Shown in pieces: positions 1 to 8,195 of a stretch of DNA of 64,000 nt. Each line of letters opens with the position of its first letter. The first letter of the stretch is position 1. Position numbers and translations under genes: made by a program. The stretch is from Paracrocinitomix sp040880585 (GTDB lineage: Bacteria > Bacteroidota > Bacteroidia > Flavobacteriales_D > Crocinitomicaceae): the NCBI GenBank assembly GCA_040880585.1, contig JBBDID010000009.1:62001-126000 (forward strand), written 5' to 3'. The notes beneath the pieces were generated by a model. That model did no database searches and had not been told where the DNA came from. It was given only the letters and a program-made list of their open reading frames with translations.

Positions 1-1068
1 AAAACGAATGGTGTCTCCCAGCACATATCGCCAAAACCCGGCATTGGTGGTAATCACTACGGCATAATTCACACCCACTTCCACTTCATTGATAGGAATT
101 ACCTTCTCTGATTTCGTTCCTTTAAACTCATCCATTAGAATAAACTCAAAGAATATCCCATAATCCAACATCAGCAATAAATCTGATTTCTTCTGATCAT
201 CCTGAATCCCAAAAAAACCTTCAGAGGCGTTGTAGGTTTCTACATAATGCATATCGTCAAAAGGGATGAGTTTTTTAAATTGTTCTTTATACGGTTCAAA
301 ACTGACGCCTCCATGAATAAATAGTTCCAAATCCGGCCAGACCTCTCTCAAATTACTTTTGCCGCTTATCTCCAATATTCGATTGCACAATACCAAAGTC
401 CAACTTGGCACACCGGCAATGATTCTGATATCTTCATCCATTGTGGTTTGTGCCAGTTTCTCAATCTTTTCTTCCCAATTGCTCATTAAGGCGATATCTT
501 TTCTGGGTGCTCGCCTGAACTCTGCCCACCACGGCATATTTTCAACAATAATCGCAGACAAATCAGCCGTATGCAATTTTTTGGCACCCCCGGTCACATC
601 CACTGAACCTCCCATAGCCAGGTGTTTTCCTCCATAGAGTTTACTGTCGGGAAATTGATTGTAATACAAGCTCAAGAGATCTTTTCCGCCTTTATAATGA
701 CAATCTTCAATCGCTTCTTCAGAGACCGGTAAAAACTTTGATTTCCCGGTGGTGGTGCCGGATGACTTAGCAAACCAGTAAATCTCTGAAGGCCAAAGTA
801 AATTTTGCTCTCCTTCAAGCATGCGGTCTACATAAGGTTTCATTGTAGGGTAATCCGTAAGGGGCACTTGTGCAGCAAAATCCTCGTATTTTTTAATGGC
901 TTCAAAGTTGTGTGTTTCTCCCCATTTCGTGTTTTTTCCTTTTTCTATCAAGTCTCTAAAAACATCTCCCTGCACCTCAACCGGATGTTTCTTGAAGAGA
1001 TCAATCTGATGTATTCTTTTTTTAATGAGCCAAGAAAAAATAGAGTTAAGGGGATTCAAGCCTGCCAT
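1..1068 (-). CDS. GH3-like acyl-acid amido synthetase (partial, C-terminus off window)
   Basis: This reading frame starts with ATG at 1068 and stays open to the window edge, giving the first 356 residues. It begins MAGLNPLNSIFSWLIKKR. It carries the ATP/AMP-binding signature SSGTTTGKSKF and, further on, a YNASEGFFGIQ segment, both typical of the GH3 auxin-responsive-promoter family of adenylate-forming enzymes. Plant GH3 enzymes couple amino acids to acyl acids through an acyl-adenylate; bacterial members are common in Bacteroidota but their substrate is mostly unknown. The product should be cytoplasmic, since no signal peptide is visible. The gene diverges from the M14 peptidase at 1459. The family assignment is secure; the substrate is not inferable here. 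Confidence 0.88.
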   Translation of the reverse strand, partial: MAGLNPLNSIFSWLIKKRIHQIDLFKKHPVEVQGDVFRDLIEKGKNTKWGETHNFEAIKKYEDFAAQVPLTDYPTMKPYVDRMLEGEQNLLWPSEIYWFAKSSGTTTGKSKFLPVSEEAIEDCHYKGGKDLLSLYYNQFPDSKLYGGKHLAMGGSVDVTGGAKKLHTADLSAIIVENMPWWAEFRRAPRKDIALMSNWEEKIEKLAQTTMDEDIRIIAGVPSWTLVLCNRILEISGKSNLREVWPDLELFIHGGVSFEPYKEQFKKLIPFDDMHYVETYNASEGFFGIQDDQKKSDLLLMLDYGIFFEFILMDEFKGTKSEKVIPINEVEVGVNYAVVITTNAGFWRYVLGDTIRF

Positions 1069-1183
1069 AATCCGGTGTGATTTCTATGCAAAAATAGCAA
1101 TAAAATAAAAAAGACCTCTCATTCAAGAAGCCTACACATTTATTCTGTGATGGAGAAAACGTATTTATTTAAGACAGTTGTTT

Positions 1184-1297
1184 TTATCCGAAAAACAAGA
1201 CACCAAAAGTAATTCCAAGTGCAACTACAATATACACCGGAGCTAAGATAGAGGTGGAATCATCAAAATAATTACGGTCTGAGTTTTGATCTGCCAT
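1184..1297 (-). CDS. 37-residue single-pass membrane peptide
   Basis: A short frame reads MADQNSDRNYFDDSTSILAP followed by a hydrophobic stretch (about residues 20-36, VYIVVALGITFGVLFFG) and a TAA stop. The ATG is preceded by an AAAGGA-like ribosome site 3-8 nt away, and a TATATTTA box at 1314-1321 on the same strand fits the Bacteroidota -7 element. The layout is a polar acidic N-terminus and one transmembrane helix at the extreme C-terminus. I do not recognise a family. Its placement between two divergent genes with its own apparent promoter and ribosome site argues that it is real; its size keeps confidence moderate. Confidence 0.5.
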   Translation of the reverse strand: MADQNSDRNYFDDSTSILAPVYIVVALGITFGVLFFG

Positions 1298-1458
1298 TTC
1301 CTTTAGTTTTTTGTAAATATAGAAAAAATCCGAATAAAGTGCCAAAACAAAGTGATTTTTTAACCCGCCGGCCAGTCAATACATCTGTCCGTTCATCCTT
1401 TTCGGCTTGAATTTTCGGGACTTAATGCGTAATTTAAGCCTTTAAATAATACAGAGTC

Positions 1459-3828
1459 ATGAAAATCAATCGCTTATTTACCGTATTGCTTCTTTGTTTA
1501 AGCCATTTTTTGTTAGCGCAGGAAAAGTACAGCCGCGTAAAAATTTACGGAAACGACAGTCAATTAAGGCAATTGGGAGCACTTGGCTTACCCGTAGATC
1601 ATGGTGAATATAAAAAAGACACCTATTTCATGACGGATTTATCAGCTTCCGATATTGAAATTGCAAGAAACAAGGGGTATATCTGCGAAATCATTATTGA
1701 TGACGTCCAAAAACATTATATCGAACAAAATTTACAGCCTCAGCAAGAAGGCGACCGATCCGTTTGCCCAAATAATCAGGGCTCAGGATTTGATCCACTT
1801 ACACCATCTAACTTTAAATTGGGCTCAATGGCCGGTTTTTATACCTATCAGGAGTTTTTGGATGAGCTGGATTCTATGCGATCCAAGTTCCCGAATCTAA
1901 TTTCCGGCCGCGATTCGATTGACAGTTATCTCACGTACGAAGGCAATCCGATATTCTGGCTGCGTATCTCCGATAACCCGGATACAGATGAAGCGGAAGA
2001 AGAAATTTTATACACCTCCATACATCACGCCCGTGAGCCTGCCAGTTTATCCCAACTTATCTTGTACATGTGGTATTTGCTGGAAAACTATGGCTCGGAT
2101 GACGAAATCACCTATTTGGTAGACAATAACGAGATGTATTTTGTGCCTATGATCAACCCGGACGGCTATATCCGCAATGAAACAACCAACCCGTCAGGAG
2201 GTGGCATGCACCGAAAAAATCGCAATCCGGTAAGTGGAGGAACAACCAACTACGGTGTAGATCTCAATAGAAATTACGGCTATCACTGGGATGAATCGGG
2301 CACATCTAATGACCCCAACAACGACACCTGGCCGGGAACAGCTGCTTTTTCTGAGGTAGAAACTCAAGCTATGCGTTGGTTTGTTGAGAATCACAACTTT
2401 AAATTTGCTTTAAACGCGCATACTTACGGTAATTTATTGCTTTATCCGGTTGGATGGGCACATTCCGAAATTGCGCCGCACGCGGATTATTTTGAGGCAT
2501 ATACCGAAGAAATGGTCAAATTAAACGGTTATAACAATATGAAAAGTTCAGGTTTGTATCCCGCATCAGGAGATTCGGATGACTGGATGTATATTGATGA
2601 TATCGGTGTCAACGGAAAGGACACTATCTATGCCCTAACTCCTGAAGTGTCGAACGAAGGAACAAACAACAGCTTTTGGCCGCCTTCATCTGCTATTGAA
2701 GACATTTGTAAAGGAACCGTTTTTATGAATAAAATCCAGGCGCATTTGCCCCATATTTACGGAGCTGTTGAAGACATTTCTCCCAACAGAATTTCAGTCA
2801 CAACAGACTACTTTCATTATTCCTTAAGACGTTTGGGACTCACGAATGGCGCCATTCAAATCAACATGACCCCCCTAGCCGGAATTCAGTCGTTTGCCGG
2901 TGGAAATAGCCATACATTGAACCTGATGGAAGTAGTGGAGGATTCTATCGCCTACTCATTAAATACAGGAATCCAGTTTGGTGACGATATTATTTATGTG
3001 ATAGAACGAGATAACGGAATGGTTGTTTTAAGGGATACGGTTTACAAGAAGTACGGTCTCGGAACACCCACTTTTACGGATGACGGCACAACGGCCGATA
3101 ACTGGACAGGAAGTTGGAGCTTTACAAATGAGGATTATGTATCTCCCGATAATTCAATAACCGATAGCCCCTTCGTCAACTATTCCAACAGCAGTTCCGC
3201 ATCATGTGAAATAACTGTTCCCTTAAGCTTAAAGTACGCCACTTACGCCTACGTTAACTTTTGGGCAAAATGGGATATAGAAGACAATTACGATTATGTA
3301 CAATTCATGATCTCCACAGATGGCGGCAACAGCTGGACACCACTTTGCGGTAAATATACCAATGCCGGAAGCATCTATCAGGACGAAGATCAACCTGTTT
3401 ATGACGGCACCCAAACCGAATGGGTATTTGAAGAAATTGATTTAACCGATTATTTAGGCGAGCAAAATGTGCTGTTCAAGTTTCAGTTGCAGGCAGACCA
3501 GTATGAGACCGGGGATGGTTTTTACTTTGATGATTTCGCACTGTATACGGATGGTTTTGATGACTCCGGAACAGATGAATTTACTGTAAGTGACCTTTTG
3601 ATTTATCCGAATCCGACTACAAATACCATTCACATTAAAACAGATGAGCAACTGCACGTGAAAAAAATCGTAATGCGCGATAATTTAGGGAAAGAAATTA
3701 AGCGTGTGTCCCCCGTAAATCAGCAAATTGAGATTGATATTTCTGATTTGGCAGAGGGGATGTACTTTGTAACCGTTATAACAGAAGATAACCAACAAAT
3801 TACCCGAAAAGTAACGGTGATAAAATAA
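1459..3828 (+). CDS. Secreted M14 zinc carboxypeptidase with T9SS type A sorting domain
   Basis: The 789-residue product should be a secreted zinc carboxypeptidase that trims C-terminal residues from peptides outside the cell. Residues 1-20 form a signal peptide ending LLA before QEK. The M14 catalytic core spans about 125-435: the zinc motif H-x-x-E is H190-A-R-E193, the third zinc ligand is H321 (NAHTYG), the substrate-binding DLNRNYG motif lies near 270, and the general base is E396 in TPEVSNEG. An immune-inhibitor-A/MAM-like beta sandwich follows (about 530-690). The last ~80 residues, starting LLIYPNPTTNTIHI and ending in a basic RKVTVIK, form a type A T9SS sorting domain. ATG follows closely after a short 5' region. 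It is convergent with the next gene, leaving 67 bases between them. Confidence 0.93.
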   Translation: MKINRLFTVLLLCLSHFLLAQEKYSRVKIYGNDSQLRQLGALGLPVDHGEYKKDTYFMTDLSASDIEIARNKGYICEIIIDDVQKHYIEQNLQPQQEGDRSVCPNNQGSGFDPLTPSNFKLGSMAGFYTYQEFLDELDSMRSKFPNLISGRDSIDSYLTYEGNPIFWLRISDNPDTDEAEEEILYTSIHHAREPASLSQLILYMWYLLENYGSDDEITYLVDNNEMYFVPMINPDGYIRNETTNPSGGGMHRKNRNPVSGGTTNYGVDLNRNYGYHWDESGTSNDPNNDTWPGTAAFSEVETQAMRWFVENHNFKFALNAHTYGNLLLYPVGWAHSEIAPHADYFEAYTEEMVKLNGYNNMKSSGLYPASGDSDDWMYIDDIGVNGKDTIYALTPEVSNEGTNNSFWPPSSAIEDICKGTVFMNKIQAHLPHIYGAVEDISPNRISVTTDYFHYSLRRLGLTNGAIQINMTPLAGIQSFAGGNSHTLNLMEVVEDSIAYSLNTGIQFGDDIIYVIERDNGMVVLRDTVYKKYGLGTPTFTDDGTTADNWTGSWSFTNEDYVSPDNSITDSPFVNYSNSSSASCEITVPLSLKYATYAYVNFWAKWDIEDNYDYVQFMISTDGGNSWTPLCGKYTNAGSIYQDEDQPVYDGTQTEWVFEEIDLTDYLGEQNVLFKFQLQADQYETGDGFYFDDFALYTDGFDDSGTDEFTVSDLLIYPNPTTNTIHIKTDEQLHVKKIVMRDNLGKEIKRVSPVNQQIEIDISDLAEGMYFVTVITEDNQQITRKVTVIK

Positions 3829-3895
3829 AATGAATAAACACAGCCCTCAGGATATATGAAACAAATTAGGCTTGCAAGCAACTCAAATACCGGGA

Positions 3896-5464
3896 TTATT
3901 CGACGATCAGTTTTTCCACTCTCTGTTCATCATTAATTTTGAAAGTCACAAAATAAAGCCCGCTGTTCCACTCATCAAGATCTATTGTGTTCAGCTCGCC
4001 ACTGTATTCAAAAACGATCTGGCCAATAGCATCAATAACAACTACATCCGTCACATTTTGTTTGAAACGAACTTCTGAATATGCAGGATTTGGGTATATA
4101 AATCCCGTGATATTCTTTGACCACTGATTAATCCCTACATTTGAGCCCACTTCAACCACCCAATAATCTTCTACACCCCTGCTGTTTTCTGCCTTGTCTT
4201 CTGAAATATTGGAATCCGAGTAACCCAAAAAGATATAATTGTTATCACTCCTTTCGGTAACGAGGTAAAACGCATCAGATCCATTTCCTCCAAGTGTTTT
4301 GTCCCAAAGTTTGGTTCCGTTACTATCTACTGAGACAATCCAGGAATCATACCCCCCTGCATAATTCGTTTCAGTTTTATCACCCGATATCCCGGAGTTA
4401 GATTGTCCACAGATGACGACCTGATGATCAGCAGCGACTATTAAGTCAATTGCCCCGTCAATCTGATTACCTCCAAGCGTTCTGTCCCAAATAATGTTGC
4501 CGTCGTAATCGAGTTTCGTGACCCAAAATTCAATAACCCCTATAGGAGGCTCAGTTTTAGTACCACCAATGGGTGAAGATGATGAGCCTGCAATGTAAAA
4601 GGCTGTCGTTGATGAGGCGCAAATAGGATTCTGCTCTCCGGTGCTGCCTCCAAGTGTTTTATCCCAAATTACATTACCATCCAGATCGGTCTTTACTACC
4701 CAAAAATCCGTGCTTCCATAAGAATCTTCCGTTTTTGTTCCTGATATGCCGGAATTAGAATGTCCACACAGCAATAGGTTGTTGTCTTTATCCAGCAGCA
4801 TATCGGTAGCTTTGTTGACATCTGTTCCTCCATAGGTCTTATCCCAAAGTAAATTTCCGGCACTATCTATTTTTACAAGCCAATAATCCATCAGCCCAAT
4901 AGAAGCGGCCGTTTTATTACCTGATATTGCTGACTGCGAGGAACCACAGAGCAAGAAATCACCTTCGGGAGTTTCAGCTAATCCGGAAAGGGCTTCCACT
5001 TCAGTACCACCATACACATTTTGCCATTCAATTGCTCCGTTGTTATCAATCTTAATGATCCAATAATCCCCTGCACCATACTCGTCCACGGTTTTATTAC
5101 CTGATATGCCTGATGATGAATAACATCCAATAAGGTAGCCCCCATCTGACGTTTTGATAGCAACAGGGCTTGATTCGTCCCCATTTCCGCCATACACATT
5201 CTGCCAGCTCACAGAAAAATCACTTCCAAGAAGGATAACCCAAATATCTAGTCCGCCAAATGAGGCTACTGTTTTATCCCCTGAAATACCTGAGCCGGAA
5301 AATCCGACCAATAAAATGCTGCCATCAGTATTCATTATTAATGAATACGGGCTTTCCAGGTCTGAACCGCCAAGCGTGGCTTGTTGGGTAATTGTAGTTG
5401 TAACCTGTGCATAAGAGAAGGTTGAGACTATGAATAGCATAGATATAATAAGAATCTTTCTCAT
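3896..5464 (-). CDS. Secreted seven-repeat beta-propeller-like protein, T9SS type A
   Basis: This 522-residue protein has a signal peptide (MRKILIISMLFIVSTFSYAQ) and then seven consecutive repeats of about 55-58 residues. Each repeat runs roughly W-x(4)-GG-x(3)-[ED]... DG-x-[LI]-G-x-S-x-SGISG-x-KT...DYW-[IV]-x-K-x-D-x-x-G. Seven such blades suggest one closed propeller; T9SS-exported proteins with this repeat are common in Bacteroidota but no activity is established. The C-terminus from GFIYPNPAYSEVRFKQN to VEKLIVE is a type A T9SS sorting domain. No catalytic residues are apparent. It lies downstream of the frameshifted gene at 5523-7053 on the same strand, separated by a hairpin, so it may be partly co-transcribed with it. 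Confidence 0.85.
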   Translation of the reverse strand: MRKILIISMLFIVSTFSYAQVTTTITQQATLGGSDLESPYSLIMNTDGSILLVGFSGSGISGDKTVASFGGLDIWVILLGSDFSVSWQNVYGGNGDESSPVAIKTSDGGYLIGCYSSSGISGNKTVDEYGAGDYWIIKIDNNGAIEWQNVYGGTEVEALSGLAETPEGDFLLCGSSQSAISGNKTAASIGLMDYWLVKIDSAGNLLWDKTYGGTDVNKATDMLLDKDNNLLLCGHSNSGISGTKTEDSYGSTDFWVVKTDLDGNVIWDKTLGGSTGEQNPICASSTTAFYIAGSSSSPIGGTKTEPPIGVIEFWVTKLDYDGNIIWDRTLGGNQIDGAIDLIVAADHQVVICGQSNSGISGDKTETNYAGGYDSWIVSVDSNGTKLWDKTLGGNGSDAFYLVTERSDNNYIFLGYSDSNISEDKAENSRGVEDYWVVEVGSNVGINQWSKNITGFIYPNPAYSEVRFKQNVTDVVVIDAIGQIVFEYSGELNTIDLDEWNSGLYFVTFKINDEQRVEKLIVE

Positions 5465-5482
5465 AATATATTTTGTTAATTT

Positions 5483-5516
5483 AAGCCTGATTGAAACGGA
5501 TGCTTCAATCAGGCTT
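5483..5516 (-). terminator. 13-bp perfect hairpin between two secreted-protein genes
   Basis: AAGCCTGATTGAA at 5483-5495 is exactly complementary to 5504-5516 around an 8-nt loop. It lies just after the stop of the gene at 5523-7053 and just before the ATG at 5464, both on the minus strand. The downstream flank is A+T-rich but has no long T run. It could be a terminator or a read-through attenuator or mRNA stabiliser. Confidence 0.6.
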
Positions 5517-5522
5517 AATGTA

Positions 5523-7053
5523 TTATTTTATGGTCTGAAACTCTAATACAGATCCGTCTTCAAAATAAAATTTATTTACTAATTGACCGGAAGGAATACC
5601 ATTGTGTATTTTAATGATTTGTTCCCGGCTATGATCTTTTGGAATTACAAAGTTCCTACGAAACAATTCTTCTCCATTAAGGTCATACAGTACGTAATCA
5701 AACTTAAGCTTTGCTTTTGCTGTCATACTTAGCGTAAATTCATCATCCTGTATAGGTACCGGAAATATATTAGCTTCCAATAACTCAGAATATGGAATAT
5801 TCCAGACCCGTGATTTAACCGAATCAAACCACAAGGTTAAATACGAGGCATCTTTAAATTGCACCCCTATCATGTACAGACCTTCATCTATAGTTATTTG
5901 CGGAGACACAAATTCACCATTTGGTAAATAAAGATCTTCTTTCTTAAGAACCTGAACTTCACCATTCGGATTTTCATACGGCATTATATTTACTAACGCT
6001 ACATTTTCAGGCCAATCAAAACCCCCTCCATCTCCGTCTTTACAATCAAACAGTTCTAAAGCTTCTGCGAATGATCCGTCTGTCGCCTCAAGCCATGCTT
6101 CAAGTTCTGTCCAACAGTTGTTTAAAAATTCAACCTCATCACCCTCATGATCAAAGGACGGTACCCCTACTGATCCGACACCGCAAAAAAGTGGATTTCC
6201 ATCAAAAAACCAAGATGAAAAGGTGTTTGTATTCAAAATATCAACCATTGTTCCAATCGGTTCATTGCAAGTGGTAGATGGTTCTACAGCAATATTTTCA
6301 GCCGTTACAACGGGGGTTGGATCTTGTGCCCAAGGTCCCAAGTATTTGTTAATTCCATAAACCGTACCCGTGAGCACGTTATTTTCAGCATCTCTGATTT
6401 CATCCTCAACTTTAACGTCCGTAAGCTGAATAGTTTTGTTTCCCTGATATGGCCATGTAGGGCTAGCATTATAATAAATTTGAAATGCCGGATCCATAAG
6501 AATCCACTGATTTTCAGATATGTATTGGTAATATGGCTGCCCCGTTACATCATTTATCGTAGATAAAAACGTCATTGTATTCGATCCTGAACCGGTTGAT
6601 CCGACCACGGGTAGCATTTGCACGTGAAAGGCCTTCCATGCCCACCTTGGACCATAACATATTCCATAACAAGTTGAGGTTTCCCACTCGCAACCAGTAC
6701 ATATTGGGATAGGACCTTCTTCGGCTATGATGATTCCATTTCCATCAAATCCATTAACGGTCACGTAAATTTCACCTGCAATAAATTCATTTGGCACACT
6801 CGCATAATATGTATTGTCTAAATGAATCGTTTCAATCGATCTAAATACAACGTCATCATTTGCGTTAAGTGCGGCTTTTGAAAAGTGAATATACCAATCT
6901 GTTACTTCGGGATGCCGTTCTTTATCTAGTATAATGTAGTTTGATGTTCTGTGAGGCAGACTAACTATTACCCCCCCCCTGTGTAATTTGTTGACAATCA
7001 GCTACTATTTGACCTGTCATCAACATAAAAGTCAATAGGAATATTCTTTTCAT
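5523..7053 (-). CDS. Secreted protein with T9SS type A-like C-terminus, frameshifted at a G9 tract
   Basis: The natural start appears to be ATG at 7053, giving a signal peptide (MKRIFLLTFMLMTGQIVADC). After about 27 codons the frame meets nine G on the coding strand (6971-6979) and runs into a stop. With eight G the frame continues without a stop through VIVSLPHRTSNY into the long frame ending at 5523, for 509 residues in total. Removing one base makes the length an exact multiple of three. The long part has a Cys-rich stretch (CTGCEWETSTCYGICYGPRW). Its C-terminal ~90 residues (NIFPVPIQDDEFTLSM ... GIPSGQLVNKFYFEDGS) look like a type A T9SS sorting domain. An in-frame GTG at 6797 could start a shortened product lacking a signal peptide. 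Function is unknown; secretion is inferred. Confidence 0.7.
6971..6979. repeat. Nine-base C/G homopolymer inside a coding region
   Basis: Nine consecutive C on the plus strand fall 24 codons after the signal-peptide start of the gene at 5523-7053. The count is one more than the number that keeps the gene open. It is the longest C/G run I saw in the window. Confidence 0.9.
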
Positions 7054-7218
7054 AATAATTAATTTTTATAGGTTAGTCTAGCAATATACAAATTAAAATA
7101 ATGATTATCAGAAATCATAACTAAAATACTTATGATGATTTCACTTGACTTATATTGATAACCCCATTACTCAGATAGAATATATATCAGAAATTTTTAA
7201 GAAACAGTTATCCATTGA

Positions 7219-7398
7219 AGCCATCCCCTCCGTTTGGTAATCAGCAATCATTTGGGGCAACTGCTAGAGGTTGTGAAACCCGTTTCGACACTTACGACTT
7301 TCAATACAACAGAATTGGCAGAAGGAATTTATTTTGTGAGTATCTATAACAAAGAGGGGAGAAAGGTTAACACAAAGCGGTTTAGTATTATTCGGTAA
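7219..7398 (+). pseudogene. Relict C-terminal sorting domain of a lost T9SS cargo gene
   Basis: An open stretch with no start codon encodes about 59 residues. The last ~52 (ISNHLGQLLEVVKP, then NTTELAEGIYFVSIYNKEG and a basic KRFSIIR end) match the C-terminal half of a type A T9SS sorting domain: the LGQ turn, the LAEGIYFV strand and the positively charged tail. The upstream TGA and the absence of a start or signal peptide show that the rest of the gene is gone. It lies in an otherwise empty 356-bp gap. I infer a deletion remnant; a very short expressed peptide is less likely. Confidence 0.65.
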
Positions 7399-7409
7399 AC
7401 CGGGAATTT

Positions 7410-8072
7410 TTATTCGGAAAACTTATAGCCCACACCCTTAACCGTTTTAATAATTTCATCTCCAAATTTTTCGCGAAGTTTTCGGATGTGTACGTCAATG
7501 GTTCTATCACCGATTACTGCATCTCCCCATACATCTCTGAGAATTTCATCCCGTCTGAACACTTTACCGGGTTTGCTCATCAGTAAAGTCAAGAGTTCAA
7601 ATTCTTTTTTGGGGATCAGGTGTTCTACTCCTTTGTGAGAGACCAAATAACGCTCTTTATCTATAATAATATCCGTAAAAGAAGATGCTACAGGAGTACT
7701 AAAACGACTCGTCAGTGCGCTTATTTTCTGTTTTAAAATTTTAATCCGCACCGGTTTGACCACATAATCATCTGCACCGGCTTTGTATCCTGCCAATTGA
7801 GAGTAATCTTCACTGCGGGCAGAAAGAAAAATAATCAATGTGTCTTTTAGGGTATCCTCCCGTCTGATCATTTCACAAACTTCAATCCCGTCGATATCCG
7901 GCAACATTACATCTAACAAAATAATGTCAGGGGCATGCTTTTTTGCTTGTTCTATTGCTTCTTTACCATTGAATGCCTTATACACCTTCATTTTTTCACT
8001 CTCAAAGTTGTAGGCTAACATTTCAACAATGTCCGGCTCATCATCCACTATAAGTATTTTCAACCCTTCCAT
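7410..8072 (-). CDS. OmpR/PhoB-family response regulator (orphan)
   Basis: A 220-residue two-domain regulator. The receiver (1-120) has the acidic pair D10-D11, phospho-acceptor D54 in ILLDVMLPDIDG, switch residue S84 and K106 in DDYVVKPVR. The winged-helix effector domain (about 130-220) has the recognition segment GDRTIDVHIRKLREKFG and ends GVGYKFSE. It should bind DNA direct repeats and alter transcription when phosphorylated. No histidine kinase is adjacent. It is closely similar to the regulator at 13379-14062, including DYSQLAG and GDRTIDVHIRKLR, so the two are paralogues. It lies downstream of the TonB receptor with its own promoter candidate at 8095-8151. A phosphate-type signal is inferred from context. 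Confidence 0.93.
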   Translation of the reverse strand: MEGLKILIVDDEPDIVEMLAYNFESEKMKVYKAFNGKEAIEQAKKHAPDIILLDVMLPDIDGIEVCEMIRREDTLKDTLIIFLSARSEDYSQLAGYKAGADDYVVKPVRIKILKQKISALTSRFSTPVASSFTDIIIDKERYLVSHKGVEHLIPKKEFELLTLLMSKPGKVFRRDEILRDVWGDAVIGDRTIDVHIRKLREKFGDEIIKTVKGVGYKFSE

Positions 8073-8094
8073 TATTTGACGCTTTACAGTTATC

Positions 8095-8151
8095 CAAAGT
8101 TATGCCTACCAAACTGAAAGCATATTTTTTTTAGGTTAATCTTCTGTTAAG
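8095..8151 (-). promoter_or_regulatory. Candidate promoter with 11-bp-spaced direct repeat upstream of the regulator
   Basis: On the minus strand a perfect -7 element TAACTTTG lies at 8095-8102, about 23 nt before the ATG. Upstream, TTAAC occurs twice with an 11-bp period (plus-strand GTTAA at 8135-8139 and 8146-8150). Tandem half-sites 11 bp apart are the usual layout for PhoB/OmpR-type regulators. A similar pair at a similar distance precedes the Na/Pi cotransporter gene at 19382. Confidence 0.45.
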
Positions 8152-8195
8152 TTTACTCTCCGTATAAATATAGAGATCGGCTCTTTTTGAAAACC

